Source: CAZUDO01 sp964618895
GTDB lineage: Bacteria > Desulfobacterota > Binatia > DP-6
NCBI GenBank assembly: GCA_964618895.1
Contig: CAZUDO010000053.1
Coordinates: forward strand, 1 to 37,071
Reading direction: 5' to 3'
DNA: 37,071 nucleotides
Shown here one piece after another: positions 1-8,428 of this stretch (position 1 is its first letter; the number at the start of each line of letters is the position of its first letter). A program made the position numbers and the translations under genes. The notes beneath the pieces are model-generated. The model was given only the letters and a program-made list of their open reading frames with translations. It was not told the DNA's origin and did not search any database.

Positions 1-2
1 TG

Positions 3-535
3 CGACGGGAGCTCGGCGACCTTCCCGTGCACGTGTATCTCTTTGGCTCACGCGCCGACGGCACCGCGCGGTCGGCCTCTGATCTCGACATCGGCGTGCT
101 TCCGCTCGCGCCGATTCCCGCCGACACGTTGGCGCGGCTCCACGAGGCATTCGAGGAGAGCACCGTCCCGTGGGAGGTCGATGTCGTCGATCTGTCACGC
201 GTCGATGCGGCGTTCCGCGAGCGTGTCATAAGGGAGGGGCAGCCGTGGGTCGAGGAGCTCGCACGCAAGGTCGAGCGAACTGTCGTCGAGCGTGACGCGC
301 TGCTGCAGCGGTTCGAGCGATTTCTCTCCGAGATGCCGTGCGCGCGTCGCTCCGCGTCCTTCTGTTGGACGAGACGCAAACCCGCGCCAGTCTCGCGATG
401 GTGGAGGACCGTAACTTGACCGTGCACACCTAGGACGAGCGCCTTGCCAACGAGATCGCAGCACGGGTGCCGGGCCACACGGCCTTGCTGCGGACGTGGA
501 TCGAAGCGATCGCAGCGCGAAATAGCGAGGGCTGA
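3..535 (+). pseudogene. Decayed nucleotidyltransferase/HEPN pair (HI0073/HI0074-like), 5' end outside window
   Basis: The reading frame is already open at the window edge and encodes an MNT-type nucleotidyltransferase core: LFGSRADGTARSASDLDIGV carries the GSR...DxD signature that binds metal and ATP. The same frame runs without a stop into VVERDALLQRFERF, which resembles the start of the HI0074-type HEPN partner. From about base 340 the sense frame is lost; it resumes one frame away as MVEDRNLTVHT, then a TAG at 431-433 where the family has Tyr (HTYDE), then DERLANEIAARVPG, ending with TGA at 533-535. The middle of the HEPN protein is missing. Family knowledge: such pairs act as toxin-antitoxin modules. 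I infer a dead module. The GTG at 27 is not a likely start because coding sequence continues upstream of it. Confidence 0.6.
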
Positions 536-539
536 CGAC

Positions 540-707
540 ATCGGGGGGCAGGTGAGCTTCACCATCACCGAGGGGGCGACGGCCTTTGCGAGCGGTGACC
601 GGATCCTCTTCGCCGTCAGGCGCCCGGCGGTCGGCGGCGACGGGCCGTTCCCCGTCGTCGTCGTCGCACACGGGAATCACCTCGCGTACCGGGTCGGGCA
701 ACCGTGA
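540..707 (+). pseudogene. Possible secreted hydrolase fragment
   Basis: A short open stretch encodes GGQVSFTITEGATAFASGD followed by PFPVVVVAHGNH. The second piece resembles the first strand and oxyanion turn of alpha/beta hydrolases (PVVVxxHGN), but the nucleophile elbow and everything after it are absent, and the frame stops at 705-707. No start codon or ribosome binding site is convincing. It is best read as a leftover between two other gene fragments; the assignment is weak. Confidence 0.2.
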
Positions 708-830
708 GCCGTCGCGGAAGCCGGTCACGCAGCACGGTCGCCCTCTACACCGTCCCGAGCAGCGCCAGCAACTCGGAAGCCGTTGCAAGCCATGGTCTGG
801 TGCCCACCGGATGGCCGCTCGAGATAGTGG

Positions 831-945
831 GTGGAGTTGCGCAAGGAGTGCGCCGATGGGTTCATCGAGCGCATGGAGCGGGAAGGCGTGGTCTCGCCGG
901 CGTCCGGGGCACGGCCGCGCGAGGTGATCGCCGCATCGAGGGATA
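831..945 (+). pseudogene. C-terminal fragment resembling FtsK gamma domain
   Basis: The frame encodes ADGFIERMEREGVVSPASG followed by ARPREVI. This matches the end of the FtsK/SpoIIIE gamma winged-helix domain, usually ...RMEREGIVGPxxGxKPREVL. A TAG at 825-827 closes the frame just upstream, so the ATPase motor and most of the gamma domain are missing. FtsK gamma binds KOPS sequences and directs the chromosome translocase at the division septum; this remnant cannot do so. It is followed at once by the hairpin repeat at 949. The identification rests on about 25 residues. Confidence 0.35.
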
Positions 946-948
946 ATG

Positions 949-1050
949 CGACCCGAGACCTTGTCTCGGGTCGGAGTCCGGACGCGAGCGTGTGGCGTCC
1001 GTTGATCATGCGGAGGGCGTGCCGCGGCGGGCGAAGCCGGCGCGGCAGAC
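949..1050 (+). repeat. Two-hairpin repeat, copy 1
   Basis: Hairpin 1 is CGACCCGAGA (949-958), five-base loop, TCTCGGGTCG (964-973). About 55 bases later comes a GC-rich hairpin with the arms TGCCGC and GCGGCA around GCGAAGC. The same arrangement occurs at 12211-12312 on the plus strand and at 12373-12467 on the minus strand. This copy follows the FtsK-like gene end and faces the 3' end of the kelch gene. Confidence 0.75.
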
Positions 1051-1107
1051 TTTCCGGAGGCGCGCGGGACGGGAGGCGACGCGCCTGCGCGTTCCGTACC
1101 GGTCGCT

Positions 1108-2451
1108 CTAGCGTCGTTTTATCGTCGCGCAGAACGCTTCGTCGTCGAGGGCGAGGACCACGGCGACCTCCGCGGGGGCATCGGGCAGCGGCGGCAGGAG
1201 TGCGCTCAATCGGACGTTGAACGCGCCTGCGCGGCGCCGTACGAGGATGACCCGGACGAGGCGTCCGGCTGATGGCGGGTCTGCGCGCGGCGCGTGGTAG
1301 GTGAAGCGGGTCCGGCGACGGTTCGCGACCAGACTGTCCGGCGGCAGTGCGACCTGGGCCAGGAGGCGCTCACCGTCCAGCAGGCGGAGGACGAGCGACG
1401 TTTGCGACGGGTCGGTGGCCGGCGAGCCGATGCGACCGCGGAGAACGAGGCGGGTGTCCGTGCGGCGCACGCGCAGCCGCCCGCGCCGTACGTCGAGCAC
1501 GTCCGCGCCGGGTGGCAGGAAGACCTCGTTGACGGGGCTGATGCCGAATCCCTGGCGTGAGGCGCCGCCCGGGACGAAGACGACTCCTCCGATGGTGGCG
1601 GCCGCAGTGCCGTGGCGCGGCGTTCGCATCGGCGTGAGCCGGAGCCATCGACGGGCGACGACATCGTAGGCTTCCACCTCGGGAAAGACGCCGAGCGGGT
1701 TGGCGGCATTGCCCTCGCCGCCGAAGGCGAACAGCCGGCTGCCGGCTGCAGCGGCCATCAGCCCACCCCGCGCCGTCGGCATGGCGGGAAGGTCGGTACG
1801 CCACGTCCCTACCGCCGGATCGAACGCCTCGAGGGCGGCGAACAGCTGGCCGCCGGCGCGACCACCCACGGCGTAGAACACGCCATCCAGTGCCGCCGCG
1901 GCGAGATGGTCACGCGCGGTCGGCATCGGCGGCAGGACGGCCCACACGTCGGCCGCCGGATCGTAGACCGCGAAGTCGGCGACCGACACGCCGTCGCGGA
2001 AGCCGCCCGCGGCGTAGATGCGCTCGGCGATGACGGCGATCCCCACCGCGCCGCGCGCGGTCGGCAGCGCCGCCCGCGCGCGCCAGGCGTCGGTGCCCGG
2101 ATCGTACTCGAAAACCGCATCTTCCGCGGCGAAGGCCCCGGTCACGAGACCACCGACGGCGTACAGCTTGCCGCCCGCCGCCGCGGCGCCGGCGTGATGG
2201 ACGGCGAGCGGCAGCGGCGCCACTACGCGCCACTGATCGCGCGCCGGGTCGTAGGCCTCGACGGTGGCCGTCGGGGTGCCGTCCTCGAAGCCGCCGAGCG
2301 CGTACAGCGTTTGCCCGACGGCCGCGACGCCGGTCTCCTGGCGGGGGACCCCGAGCGGTGCGCGTACCTCCCAGCGACCCCCGGCGGCGAGCGTGTCGGC
2401 GGGGAGCGCCAGCAGCGCCACCAGGAGGATGCGCCCCGACATCACCGACAT
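1108..2451 (-). CDS. Secreted kelch-repeat beta-propeller protein
   Basis: The 447-residue product starts with a short signal peptide (MSVMSGRILLVALLALPA, cleavage probably after TLAA). It continues with about six kelch blades: repeated paired glycines followed by a conserved Tyr and Trp spacing, such as YALGGFEDG, YAVGGLVTG, YAAGGFRDG, YAVGGRAGG and FAFGGEGN. After the propeller, from about residue 300, lies a separate beta-rich C-terminal region of about 130 residues. Its layout resembles the tail of the matrixin-like protein at 12469-14784. ATG at 2451 or 2442 can start the protein; anything longer would add an Arg/Cys-rich non-signal stretch. Kelch propellers bind proteins or glycans; the partner cannot be predicted. 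It probably acts outside the cytoplasm. Confidence 0.85.
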   Translation of the reverse strand: MSVMSGRILLVALLALPADTLAAGGRWEVRAPLGVPRQETGVAAVGQTLYALGGFEDGTPTATVEAYDPARDQWRVVAPLPLAVHHAGAAAAGGKLYAVGGLVTGAFAAEDAVFEYDPGTDAWRARAALPTARGAVGIAVIAERIYAAGGFRDGVSVADFAVYDPAADVWAVLPPMPTARDHLAAAALDGVFYAVGGRAGGQLFAALEAFDPAVGTWRTDLPAMPTARGGLMAAAAGSRLFAFGGEGNAANPLGVFPEVEAYDVVARRWLRLTPMRTPRHGTAAATIGGVVFVPGGASRQGFGISPVNEVFLPPGADVLDVRRGRLRVRRTDTRLVLRGRIGSPATDPSQTSLVLRLLDGERLLAQVALPPDSLVANRRRTRFTYHAPRADPPSAGRLVRVILVRRRAGAFNVRLSALLPPLPDAPAEVAVVLALDDEAFCATIKRR

Positions 2452-2505
2452 CCTACCACCGTCGATGAAGGCGAGCGTCTGCTGGTCAGGTGCGCGGGCT
2501 TCCGG

Positions 2506-2630
2506 CGCGCGCGGGAAGGAGCGGCAACAGCATCGACGCGAACAGCGACGACTGCTTCGACCCGGGGGTCGACCGCCCGGTGTCCTTCCCGGCCGTAGGG
2601 GACGCCTGCTTGCGCCGCGTCCCGCAGTGA
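2506..2630 (+). other. Possible gene tail in the kelch/GT intergenic gap
   Basis: Between the kelch start and the next gene, one plus-strand frame encodes NSIDANSDDCFDPGVDRP and stops with TGA at 2628-2630. The composition looks more like coding sequence than the other frames, but there is no start codon and no recognised family. It may be the 3' remnant of a lost gene. Nothing else was recognised in 2452-2720. Confidence 0.15.
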
Positions 2631-2720
2631 CGGTGTCGAACTCCCGCATGCCGGACCGACTCCGCGCTGATCGTCTCCATGCCCCGCCTGGTGCGGCTGC
2701 CCCCGGCGTCGACGAGGCGC

Positions 2721-4568
2721 TCAGGACGGCCCCTTCGCCGCGTCGCTGGGTGCGGGCAGCCTCACGAGAAGGCCCGTCGCCGTGGGGGCGAGTATGGTCC
2801 AGGCGAGCGGCTCCTCGGTGAAGTACCGGTACTTGCGGTAGAAGTAGTTGATGGGGCTCCCTGCGGTGAAGAGCCCCGCCGTGATGTGGTGCGCGTGGAG
2901 CAGGCGCCGCGCCTCCGTCGTGTCGACGCCCGGGTCGAAAAGGAAGGCGACCTCCGGGCTCCAGGTGGGGACGAGGTCATAGGCTGCACCCCGGAGGGCG
3001 GCATGGGCGTAGGCGTTGTCGCTGAGGATGCGGGTGCCGGGGGGAAGGAGGCGGCTCACGAGCCCCTGCAGCTCGCTTTCCATGCAGGGAAGGATCTGGC
3101 GCCGTGGCACAGCCCGGAGCGCGTCCGCGAACGACCGTAGGCGGAGCTCCATCGGGAAGGCCACGGCGTTGGCGAGTGTCCAGCAGGTGCTGAGCACGAC
3201 GACGGCGGTGACCAGCCAGCCCAGCGTCCGCCGATTCGTCGCCGGCGCAATGCCGATCGCCACCAGGAGCGAGAGGACGACCAGTGCGGGGTTGAGCACG
3301 CGGGTCGAGTACAGGACGCCGCCGGCCGTGTTGCCGATGGATAACAGCCACACGCCGACGAGCAGCCCCGCGGCGACAAGGAGACCCCAGCGCCGCGCCG
3401 ACCACACCCCGACGGCGAGCCCGAGCACGAGCGGGAGCGGCGCCATGCCGAGCACGAAGCGCATGATCGCCCACCACTGGCCGGTCGAGTAAGTGCTGAA
3501 GCCGAAAAGCTGAGCTTGCACGGTGAGGAACTCGGAAAAAACCGGGTTGGCGGTCCTGAACAGCGAGCCCGGGGCGAGTGGATAGAAGGGATCGCCGGTG
3601 CGCAGCCACGTGCGCACGTACCAGGGGGCCGCGACGGCGACCGCCGTCGCCGTGAAGACGATCGCGCTGCCGAGACGGCTGCGCCGCCACACCAGCACCA
3701 CCAGCCCGATGCCGATCCACGCCCACCCGTACTCGCGTGACAGGGCCCCGAGACTCGCGGCGAGACCGCCGAGGACGCTCGCGCGGAGATCCCGAGGCCC
3801 CTCGGCGGCGATCAGGAAGAAGATCATCGCCGCCATCGACAGAGCGGTGAGACCGGTCTCCTGGCCCATGAAGACGGCGCGGTAGAAGAGCGGGGACGAC
3901 GCGAGGATGGCGGCAGCGAGGTAGCCGGCGTGCCTCGACTGCAGATGGGCGGCAGCGTGAAACGTGAACGTCGTGGTGCCGACGTAGGTGAGTAGGACGG
4001 GGATGGCCGTCAGCACGGGCGCATGATCTCCCCAGGCCGCGTACAGCCACCAGTAGGCGATCGAGACCGTGGGGGGGATCGCGTCCGGGAAGAAATAGAC
4101 GTGGTAGTCGTCGGGCGTGAGTGGCGGGTAGAAGTCCAGCCGGCCATTCCCGAGGAGTTGCGCCGCGAGGAAGTCCCAGCGAAAGGGCGTGTCGACCCCG
4201 GCCAGCGGCTGGACGATGTAGCGCCCGAGCATTACGAGGCCCACGACCACGACGCAGCCCTGCAGCACCCGCCCCCGGGCCGCGGTGTCGGACAGCGGTG
4301 CGCGCACCGAACGATCAGGCCCGCGCGCGGCAGGCCGGCGGCGAAGCAGCATGCCGCCGAGACCTGCCGTGACCGCGAGTTCGTAGGCGGAAACCCACCC
4401 GAAGCGGACCGGCAGTCCACAGCTGTCCAGCAGGAAGACGCCGTAGAACAGGACGAGCAGCGAGATGGGGAACGCCGACGCGACAGGGGCCGTGCTGCGC
4501 AGCAGGCGCGCGATGAGAAATCCAGGGAGGAAGAACCCGAGCAGGCACGCCCAGGCGAGACTTCCCAT
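2721..4568 (-). CDS. Polytopic membrane glycosyltransferase, GT-C fold (PMT/ArnT-like)
   Basis: The 615-residue protein has roughly a dozen hydrophobic helices. A large extracytoplasmic loop after the second or third helix contains FRWDFLAAQLL and DFYPPLTPDDYH, typical of the GT-C first loop that holds catalytic acidic residues. It also contains GALSREYGWAW and APWYVRTWLRTGDPFYP; the latter pattern recurs in dolichyl/undecaprenyl-phosphate-sugar transferases. The C-terminal part is a soluble domain. The ATG at 4568 is preceded by GGGGAGG at good spacing, so it is preferred over the start nine codons upstream. GT-C enzymes use lipid-linked sugars at the outer face of the inner membrane. Donor and acceptor are unknown and no glycan cluster surrounds it. 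Confidence 0.75.
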   Translation of the reverse strand: MGSLAWACLLGFFLPGFLIARLLRSTAPVASAFPISLLVLFYGVFLLDSCGLPVRFGWVSAYELAVTAGLGGMLLRRRPAARGPDRSVRAPLSDTAARGRVLQGCVVVVGLVMLGRYIVQPLAGVDTPFRWDFLAAQLLGNGRLDFYPPLTPDDYHVYFFPDAIPPTVSIAYWWLYAAWGDHAPVLTAIPVLLTYVGTTTFTFHAAAHLQSRHAGYLAAAILASSPLFYRAVFMGQETGLTALSMAAMIFFLIAAEGPRDLRASVLGGLAASLGALSREYGWAWIGIGLVVLVWRRSRLGSAIVFTATAVAVAAPWYVRTWLRTGDPFYPLAPGSLFRTANPVFSEFLTVQAQLFGFSTYSTGQWWAIMRFVLGMAPLPLVLGLAVGVWSARRWGLLVAAGLLVGVWLLSIGNTAGGVLYSTRVLNPALVVLSLLVAIGIAPATNRRTLGWLVTAVVVLSTCWTLANAVAFPMELRLRSFADALRAVPRRQILPCMESELQGLVSRLLPPGTRILSDNAYAHAALRGAAYDLVPTWSPEVAFLFDPGVDTTEARRLLHAHHITAGLFTAGSPINYFYRKYRYFTEEPLAWTILAPTATGLLVRLPAPSDAAKGPS

Positions 4569-4758
4569 GCATCCTCCCCTCCGCCGGACGTTCAACGCGT
4601 CGCCGGCTCGTTACTATGTCAAGGCGTCGTCCGGGTCGCAAGGAACGCGTGGCGTGTCGGCCAGCGGATCGCGCACCATGGCCAGAGGGACCACCACATA
4701 CGCGTCCTTCTTCGTCTCGCGCCGGCGAGGCACGCGGGTCGACTACGTCGGTCGGCGC

Positions 4759-5345
4759 TCAGAACGTACCGTCGCCGTTGCCCCGCAGGATCGTGACGCG
4801 CGCGTCGGGCTCCGCGCTCGTCACCGCCAGGTCGACGCGCCCGTCCGCGTCGAGGTCGCAGGCGACGACCCCGGTCGGCTGCGAGGCCCCGCCGGTGAGC
4901 GCTGCAAGCAGGCCCGGCGGGAACGAGCCGTCGCCGTGGCCGAGCACGATCGTCACCGCGCTCCCGGCCGCGTCGGCTGCCACGAGGTCCCAGATGTCGT
5001 CACCGTCGAAGTCGCCGACGGCGAGGCTTCCCGGCTGCGTGCCGGCACCGAGCTGCATCCCGGGGATGAAGCTGCCGTCTCCATTGCCGCGGAGCACCGA
5101 TACGACGCCGGAGCCCACGTCGGCCGTGGCCAGGTCGGGCCGGCCGTCCTGGTCGAAGTCGGCGGCGACGAGCGCCAGTGGATCCGTGCCGGCGGAGAAA
5201 CGCCCTCCTTCGAGGAAGGTGCCGTCCCCGGCACCCTGGAAGATCTGCACCCCTCCTGGTGCTCCTCGCGTCGCGGCGGCGAGGTCGAGCAGCCCGTCAC
5301 CGTTGAGATCGCCGGTCAGCGCGCTCGTCAGCCCGAGCCCAGGTA
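4759..5345 (-). pseudogene. FG-GAP/VCBS repeat protein, N-terminus missing
   Basis: About 195 residues contain four FG-GAP/VCBS blades with calcium-loop signatures (DLNGDGLLDLA, DFDQDGRPDLA, DFDGDDIWDLV, DLDADGRVDLA), each followed by a GDGTF or GDGSF turn. The frame ends naturally with TGA just after GNGDGTF. It has no start codon or signal peptide; at about 5340 the readable frame passes, shifted by one base, into the Cys-domain gene at 5328-5900. FG-GAP propellers are integrin-like secreted domains. Either a deletion fused two secreted-protein genes out of frame, or an assembly error did. The coding quality of the repeats themselves is good. Confidence 0.65.
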
Positions 5346-5900
5346 CCGCTTCGGCTTGCCGGTGAACGGGTCCTTCAGGGTCACGTGCAGACCGGGAGGC
5401 AGGACGCCGCCGGCGTGCGGTGCCACGTCGTAGCAGTGGAGGTCGCCGACCGAGCGGCGCGCCGGATCGGGGGGTGGCGGTTGCCGCGACTTGTGGGTCG
5501 CCGCCGCGACGAGGAGCTTGTTGCCGTAGCGTAGATCGACGAACGTCTCCCCGAGCACGGTCGTCACCTTGACGTCGGCTTCGAGGCGCTCGGGCGGCGC
5601 GCCCACCGCGAGCTCGGTCCGATAGCGCGCCAGCGGCGCGCCGGCGTTGAGGACGACTTGGCCGTCGACGCCGACGGGGGTACAGAGCTCGGTGGGGGCG
5701 GTGATGTCGCGCAGGCAGTCGTTGAATCGGTCGGCGACCCGCACGTGCTGGATCGAGTTCAGCGGCTTCGAAGCCTTGGCGTCGTAGCAGAGGATGGCAT
5801 CGAGGCAGGCGCTCCCTACGCAGCTCGCGGGCGCCGGCCGCACGCTCGCCAAGGTGACCATCAGAGTCAGGAAGACGCAGCGGACGAACGGTGAGGACAT
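5328..5900 (-). pseudogene. Secreted Cys-containing two-domain protein, C-terminus truncated
   Basis: The product has a signal peptide (FVRCVFLTLMVTLASVRPA) and then one complete domain of about 100 residues starting CYDAKASKPLN and containing ELCTPVGVDGQ. A second copy of the domain starts LHCYDVAPHAGG but stops after DPFTGKPKRYLGSG, just where the first copy would continue to its second cysteine. I recall such paired CY.../LCTPV domains from secreted proteins of deltaproteobacterial metagenomes; the function is unknown. The stop lies inside the start of the FG-GAP fragment, which continues in another frame. I read this as the broken 5' part of a gene. Confidence 0.55.
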
Positions 5901-6002
5901 GGCAGAGACCGCTGCGCACTCTCCCTAGTCTGCCGCATGCGAGCTCGCGCGCCGCACGGCACCTCGCATGGAGGCCCCGACGGCAGAGCCGTGACCGGTA
6001 CC

Positions 6003-6776
6003 CTACGGCATCGTCTTGAAGAACGAGGACGAGAGCGTCTGATTCCCACCCGCCTCGATGGCGAGGACCTCCCACTCGTATTCCGTGTCGGGACGGAGGA
6101 ACCCCTGCGGAACGATCAGACGTGTTGCCGTCGGAGGCATGTGAACGTCGAGCGTCACTTTCGGCACCGCCGGCAGGCCCGTGCTGGGATTCACTACGAG
6201 CACCTGGTAGGCGACGATCGGGCTGCCGTTCGGCGGGGGGACGGGCTCCCACACCAGCGTGGTGTTGTTCGGGTCCTGCAGCGGGCCCTGCTGCAGCGGG
6301 CCCTGCTGCAGCGGAGCCATCAGATGCGGTCCATCCGGGAGGTTGTGGGTGAGAGTCGCCGTGCCCGTCATGCGCTCACCCTCGAGCCCTTTCGCGCGGA
6401 AAGTATAGACGCCGGCCGGGAAGCGCTCGAGAAGCTCCGGGAGCGGCAGCTCAGTGAAGGCCGGCTCGCCGGTCTCGAGGAACAGCTCCGTGCCCCCGTT
6501 CTTGCCGAAGGCCCCTCGCGTTCGTGATTCGAACACCATCTTGCCGTTCGGATCGCGGATCTCGAGCGACTTCCACTCGTCCGCGTCGACGAAGATCTGC
6601 ATCCCCCCATCGCCGTCGGTGGCGTTGATCTCGAACTTGATCCGTGCGTCCTTGAACGGGATCGACGCGCCGGGCTTCTTGCGAGTCGCTGCGCTTGCGG
6701 CGACGGTGTGCCCACTCACCAGCACCAGCGACCCGGCGACGACCATCGCCAATGCGACCTTGGTGAATTGCCACAT
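6003..6776 (-). CDS. Secreted protein with C-terminal fibronectin-III-like domain
   Basis: The 257-residue protein starts at an ATG preceded by GGAGGGAAC and has a clear signal peptide (FTKVALAMVVAGSLVLVSG). Residues of about 40-150 form a beta-rich region with KFEINATDGDGGMQIFVDA and EIRDPNGKMVFES, a pattern seen in secreted proteins of unknown function. A short linker then contains a tandem five-residue repeat (LQQGP LQQGP LQDP). The last 90 residues look like an FN3 fold: VWEPVPPPNGSPIVAYQVLV and RPDTEYEWEVLAIEAGGN. It probably acts in the periplasm or outside the cell. No partner gene is evident. Confidence 0.75.
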   Translation of the reverse strand: MWQFTKVALAMVVAGSLVLVSGHTVAASAATRKKPGASIPFKDARIKFEINATDGDGGMQIFVDADEWKSLEIRDPNGKMVFESRTRGAFGKNGGTELFLETGEPAFTELPLPELLERFPAGVYTFRAKGLEGERMTGTATLTHNLPDGPHLMAPLQQGPLQQGPLQDPNNTTLVWEPVPPPNGSPIVAYQVLVVNPSTGLPAVPKVTLDVHMPPTATRLIVPQGFLRPDTEYEWEVLAIEAGGNQTLSSSFFKTMP

Positions 6777-6981
6777 GGTTCGTTCCCTCCACACGAGTAT
6801 TGGGCGCCGAGCGGACGGCACCTGCCCTGGAGCAGCCCGCATGCCAACCGTGGCTTCGCGAGAGCTCGGCGTGTTTTCGTCGAGGGGTGTGCGACACCCC
6901 GCAAGATCTTTCGTGATCCGTGTCGATTGGGTATCAGGGTCGAGCCGCCGGCCCCCCCGAGAGTCGAGCTTCCGCGTGAAC

Positions 6982-7546
6982 CTACGGAGTACCTGTAGCG
7001 CCTTCCCCAACCGTCTTATCGCCGCCCGGGTCCTGTCGTTGTCGAGCGGGGAGCGTGCGGCCAAGGGCGTTCTGCAGTGATTCCGCGAAGGGTGCCGACT
7101 GGACCCGCGTTGCGACGATGTCGGACAGCTCACGCAGCCGGTGCTCGATGCACGAGATGTCGAGCACGCCATTGCCGCAGGCCCCCTGTCCTACGATCGC
7201 CACGCCCCAAGGCAGAAAGAAGCTTCCCGCTTCGCTGAGGATGGGGCCGTTGAGTAGTGTTGCCATCAGCGACGATCAGATCGCCGGTTGGCTCGATGGC
7301 CACAGTATTCGGGTTGTTGAACGCGCGGTTGTTCGAGACAACGGTCTGCGCCTGCGTGCTCGGATCGATCTCGATGATCGCACCGTTGAGGCCGAACGCG
7401 TCCGGATCGGCGACGAGCAGCGTGCCGTTCGCGTCGACCACGATACCCCTCGGATCTTCGAGCAGCCCGCCCTGAGGGACGACCGTTCCAGCCCCCGTCG
7501 TAAGGTCGACCCGAATGACCCTCCCGTGTCGATAGGAACGATAACC
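6982..7546 (-). pseudogene. NHL/beta-propeller protein remnant, truncated and frameshifted
   Basis: In the first frame (7546 down to about 7255) the sequence reads GIVVDANGTLLVADPDAFG and NTVAIEPTGDLIVADGN. These are NHL/SMP-30-like propeller blades with the usual L-VAD ends. The sense then moves to another frame: LLNGPILSEAGSFFLPWGVA, followed by ACGNGVLD, which is the opening of the CGNG cysteine repeat common in Myxococcota-type secreted proteins. After that the sequence no longer looks like the family. The 5' end is cut exactly at the 33-base repeat at 7535-7567. I infer a secreted propeller gene truncated by an insertion and then shifted. Confidence 0.55.
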
Positions 7547-7567
7547 GGCGAAAGTTTACGGAATCTT
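7535..7567 (+). repeat. 33-bp dispersed repeat, copy A (probable IS end)
   Basis: GGAACGATAACCGG, one variable base, then GAAAGTTTACGGAATCTT. The same sequence occurs at 22738-22770 with one mismatch, and the similarity continues into a following TCTCGGAC. At each site a minus-strand gene is cut at the repeat, and here an insertion-sequence transposase start follows 22 bases later. This is the behaviour of an IS terminus. Confidence 0.7.
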
Positions 7568-7589
7568 GCTTCTCGGACGTCGCGGTACC

Positions 7590-7740
7590 ATGGGGGAACT
7601 GGATCGGTTGCAGATCATGACACAGCTGGCCGAGCGCCGGCTGACGCGACGGCGGGCGGCGGCGCTACTTGGGCTGAGCACGCGCCAGGTCCGACGCCTG
7701 TCCCGCGCATTCCGGCAGGACGGGGCGGCCGCCGGCGGAC
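7590..7740 (+). pseudogene. N-terminal fragment of ISNCY-type transposase
   Basis: The ATG opens a frame reading LAERRLTRRRAAALLGLSTR then QVRRLSRAFRQDG. This is the N-terminal helix-turn-helix of ISNCY-type transposases, which usually continue with a basic linker and an integrase catalytic core. After about 50 residues the sense is lost at 7738-7742, where an IS21 IstB-like sequence begins in another frame. The DDE catalytic domain is missing, so the fragment cannot move DNA. It lies directly inside the 33-base repeat at 7535, supporting that repeat as the element's left end. Confidence 0.6.
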
Positions 7741-7741
7741 C

Positions 7742-8040
7742 CAAGCCCGCTTCCGCGACGCCGACAAGACGCTCGACACCTTCGACTTCAACAAGAAGCT
7801 CAACCGCGCCCTCGTCTTCGAGCTCGCCACCGTCCCGCTGCTCATCGTCGACGACCTCGGCATGCGGAAGCTGCCCGCCACCGCCGCCGAGGACCTCCTC
7901 GAGCTCGTCATGCGCCGCTACGAGCGGGTGAGTACGCTGCTCACTTCGAACCGGCCGGTCGACGACTGGGGGAAGCTCCTCGGGGACACCGCCACCGTCA
8001 CTGCGCTCCTCGACCGCCTCCTCCACCACGCCCACGGTCC
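7742..8040 (+). pseudogene. IS21-family IstB ATPase remnant with internal deletion
   Basis: The frame reads ARFRDADKTLDTFDFN and LNRALVFELAT, then jumps to VPLLIVDDLGMRKLPATAAE and continues through TLLTSNRPVDDWGKLLGDTA to LLDRLLHHAH. This is the C-terminal half of IstB, the AAA+ helper of the IS21 transposase. The segment between ELAT and VPLL, which normally holds the Walker A loop (GPPGTGKSH), is absent. Both deletion edges in the family encode L-A-T, so recombination between short repeats is a plausible cause. Walker B (LLIVDD) remains. The normal end after HVLKCG is also lost. It cannot bind ATP. Confidence 0.75.
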
Positions 8041-8051
8041 CAAGTCATGCC

Positions 8052-8144
8052 GTCCAACGGCTGGCGCTTCAGCGGCCGCCAGCACGAAGCGCCCGGCGAT
8101 GCTGGCCCGCACGCCCGGCGGACCGCTGCAAGCGCTTGTTGGGC
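8052..8144 (-). mobile_element. Integron attC recombination site at the 3' end of the brnTA cassette
   Basis: On the minus strand the site opens with GCCCAAC (R'', consensus RYYYAAC) and closes with GTTGGAC (R', consensus GTTRRRY). Inside, GCGCTTGCAGCGG near the start pairs with CCGCTGAAGCGC near the end. The first arm has one extra base (the G after GCGCTT), as expected of the extrahelical base in the L'' box. Unpaired spacers separate the R and L boxes. The total of 93 bases fits the attC size range. The site lies downstream of brnA and contains its stop codon, the usual layout of a gene cassette. No integrase and no second attC were seen, so it is a lone site. Confidence 0.75.
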
Positions 8145-8428
8145 AGCCGCTGCTCCACCGCCACCCGCTCGGCGACGAACACCTTGAGAAGGGACTGGTA
8201 CGGCACGTCGCGCTTGTTCGCGAGCGCTTTTAGGTCTGCGAGTAACGGCACGGGCAAACGGAGCGAGATCGTCTTGGTCGTTGGCTTGAGGTTCGGAAAG
8301 CGAGCGATCTGCCCCTGCGACCAATCGACGTAGTCGGTCGTATCGTGGGTCTCCCAGAACGCCCGTTCCTCTTGCTCGCTTCGAAAACTAGGAATCGGCT
8401 TCTTCTGACGCGGCCGCGACTTGTGCAT
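8069..8428 (-). CDS. brnA: BrnA-family antitoxin
   Basis: This is the antitoxin partner of BrnT, a ribbon-helix-helix protein that binds the toxin and represses the operon. The 119-residue product has the family's middle section: AFWETHDTTDYVDWSQG, then LKPTTKTISLRLPVPLLADL and ANKRDVPYQSLLKVFVAERV. The last part forms the RHH DNA-binding fold. The final 25 or so residues (from LPNKRLQRSAG) are encoded inside the attC site and are not part of the family fold; stops inside attC are common in integron cassettes. The ATG at 8428 lies 41 bases inside brnT, so the two are translationally linked. Confidence 0.85.
   Translation of the reverse strand: MHKSRPRQKKPIPSFRSEQEERAFWETHDTTDYVDWSQGQIARFPNLKPTTKTISLRLPVPLLADLKALANKRDVPYQSLLKVFVAERVAVEQRLPNKRLQRSAGRAGQHRRALRAGGR

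Noticed and set aside
195..788. Long reading frames opposite the decayed left-end genes
   Set aside because: They are Arg/Pro/Ser-rich with no family match, as expected of antisense frames in high-GC DNA.
6277..6315. Tandem 15-base units (CTGCAGCGGGCCCTG type) as a CRISPR-like array
   Set aside because: There are only about two and a half units with no spacers; they encode the L-Q-Q-G-P linker of the secreted protein.
7742..8233. An intact helper ATPase gene extending to 8233
   Set aside because: After the IstB part ends near 8040 the remaining codons are the reverse of attC and brnA, and Walker A is missing.
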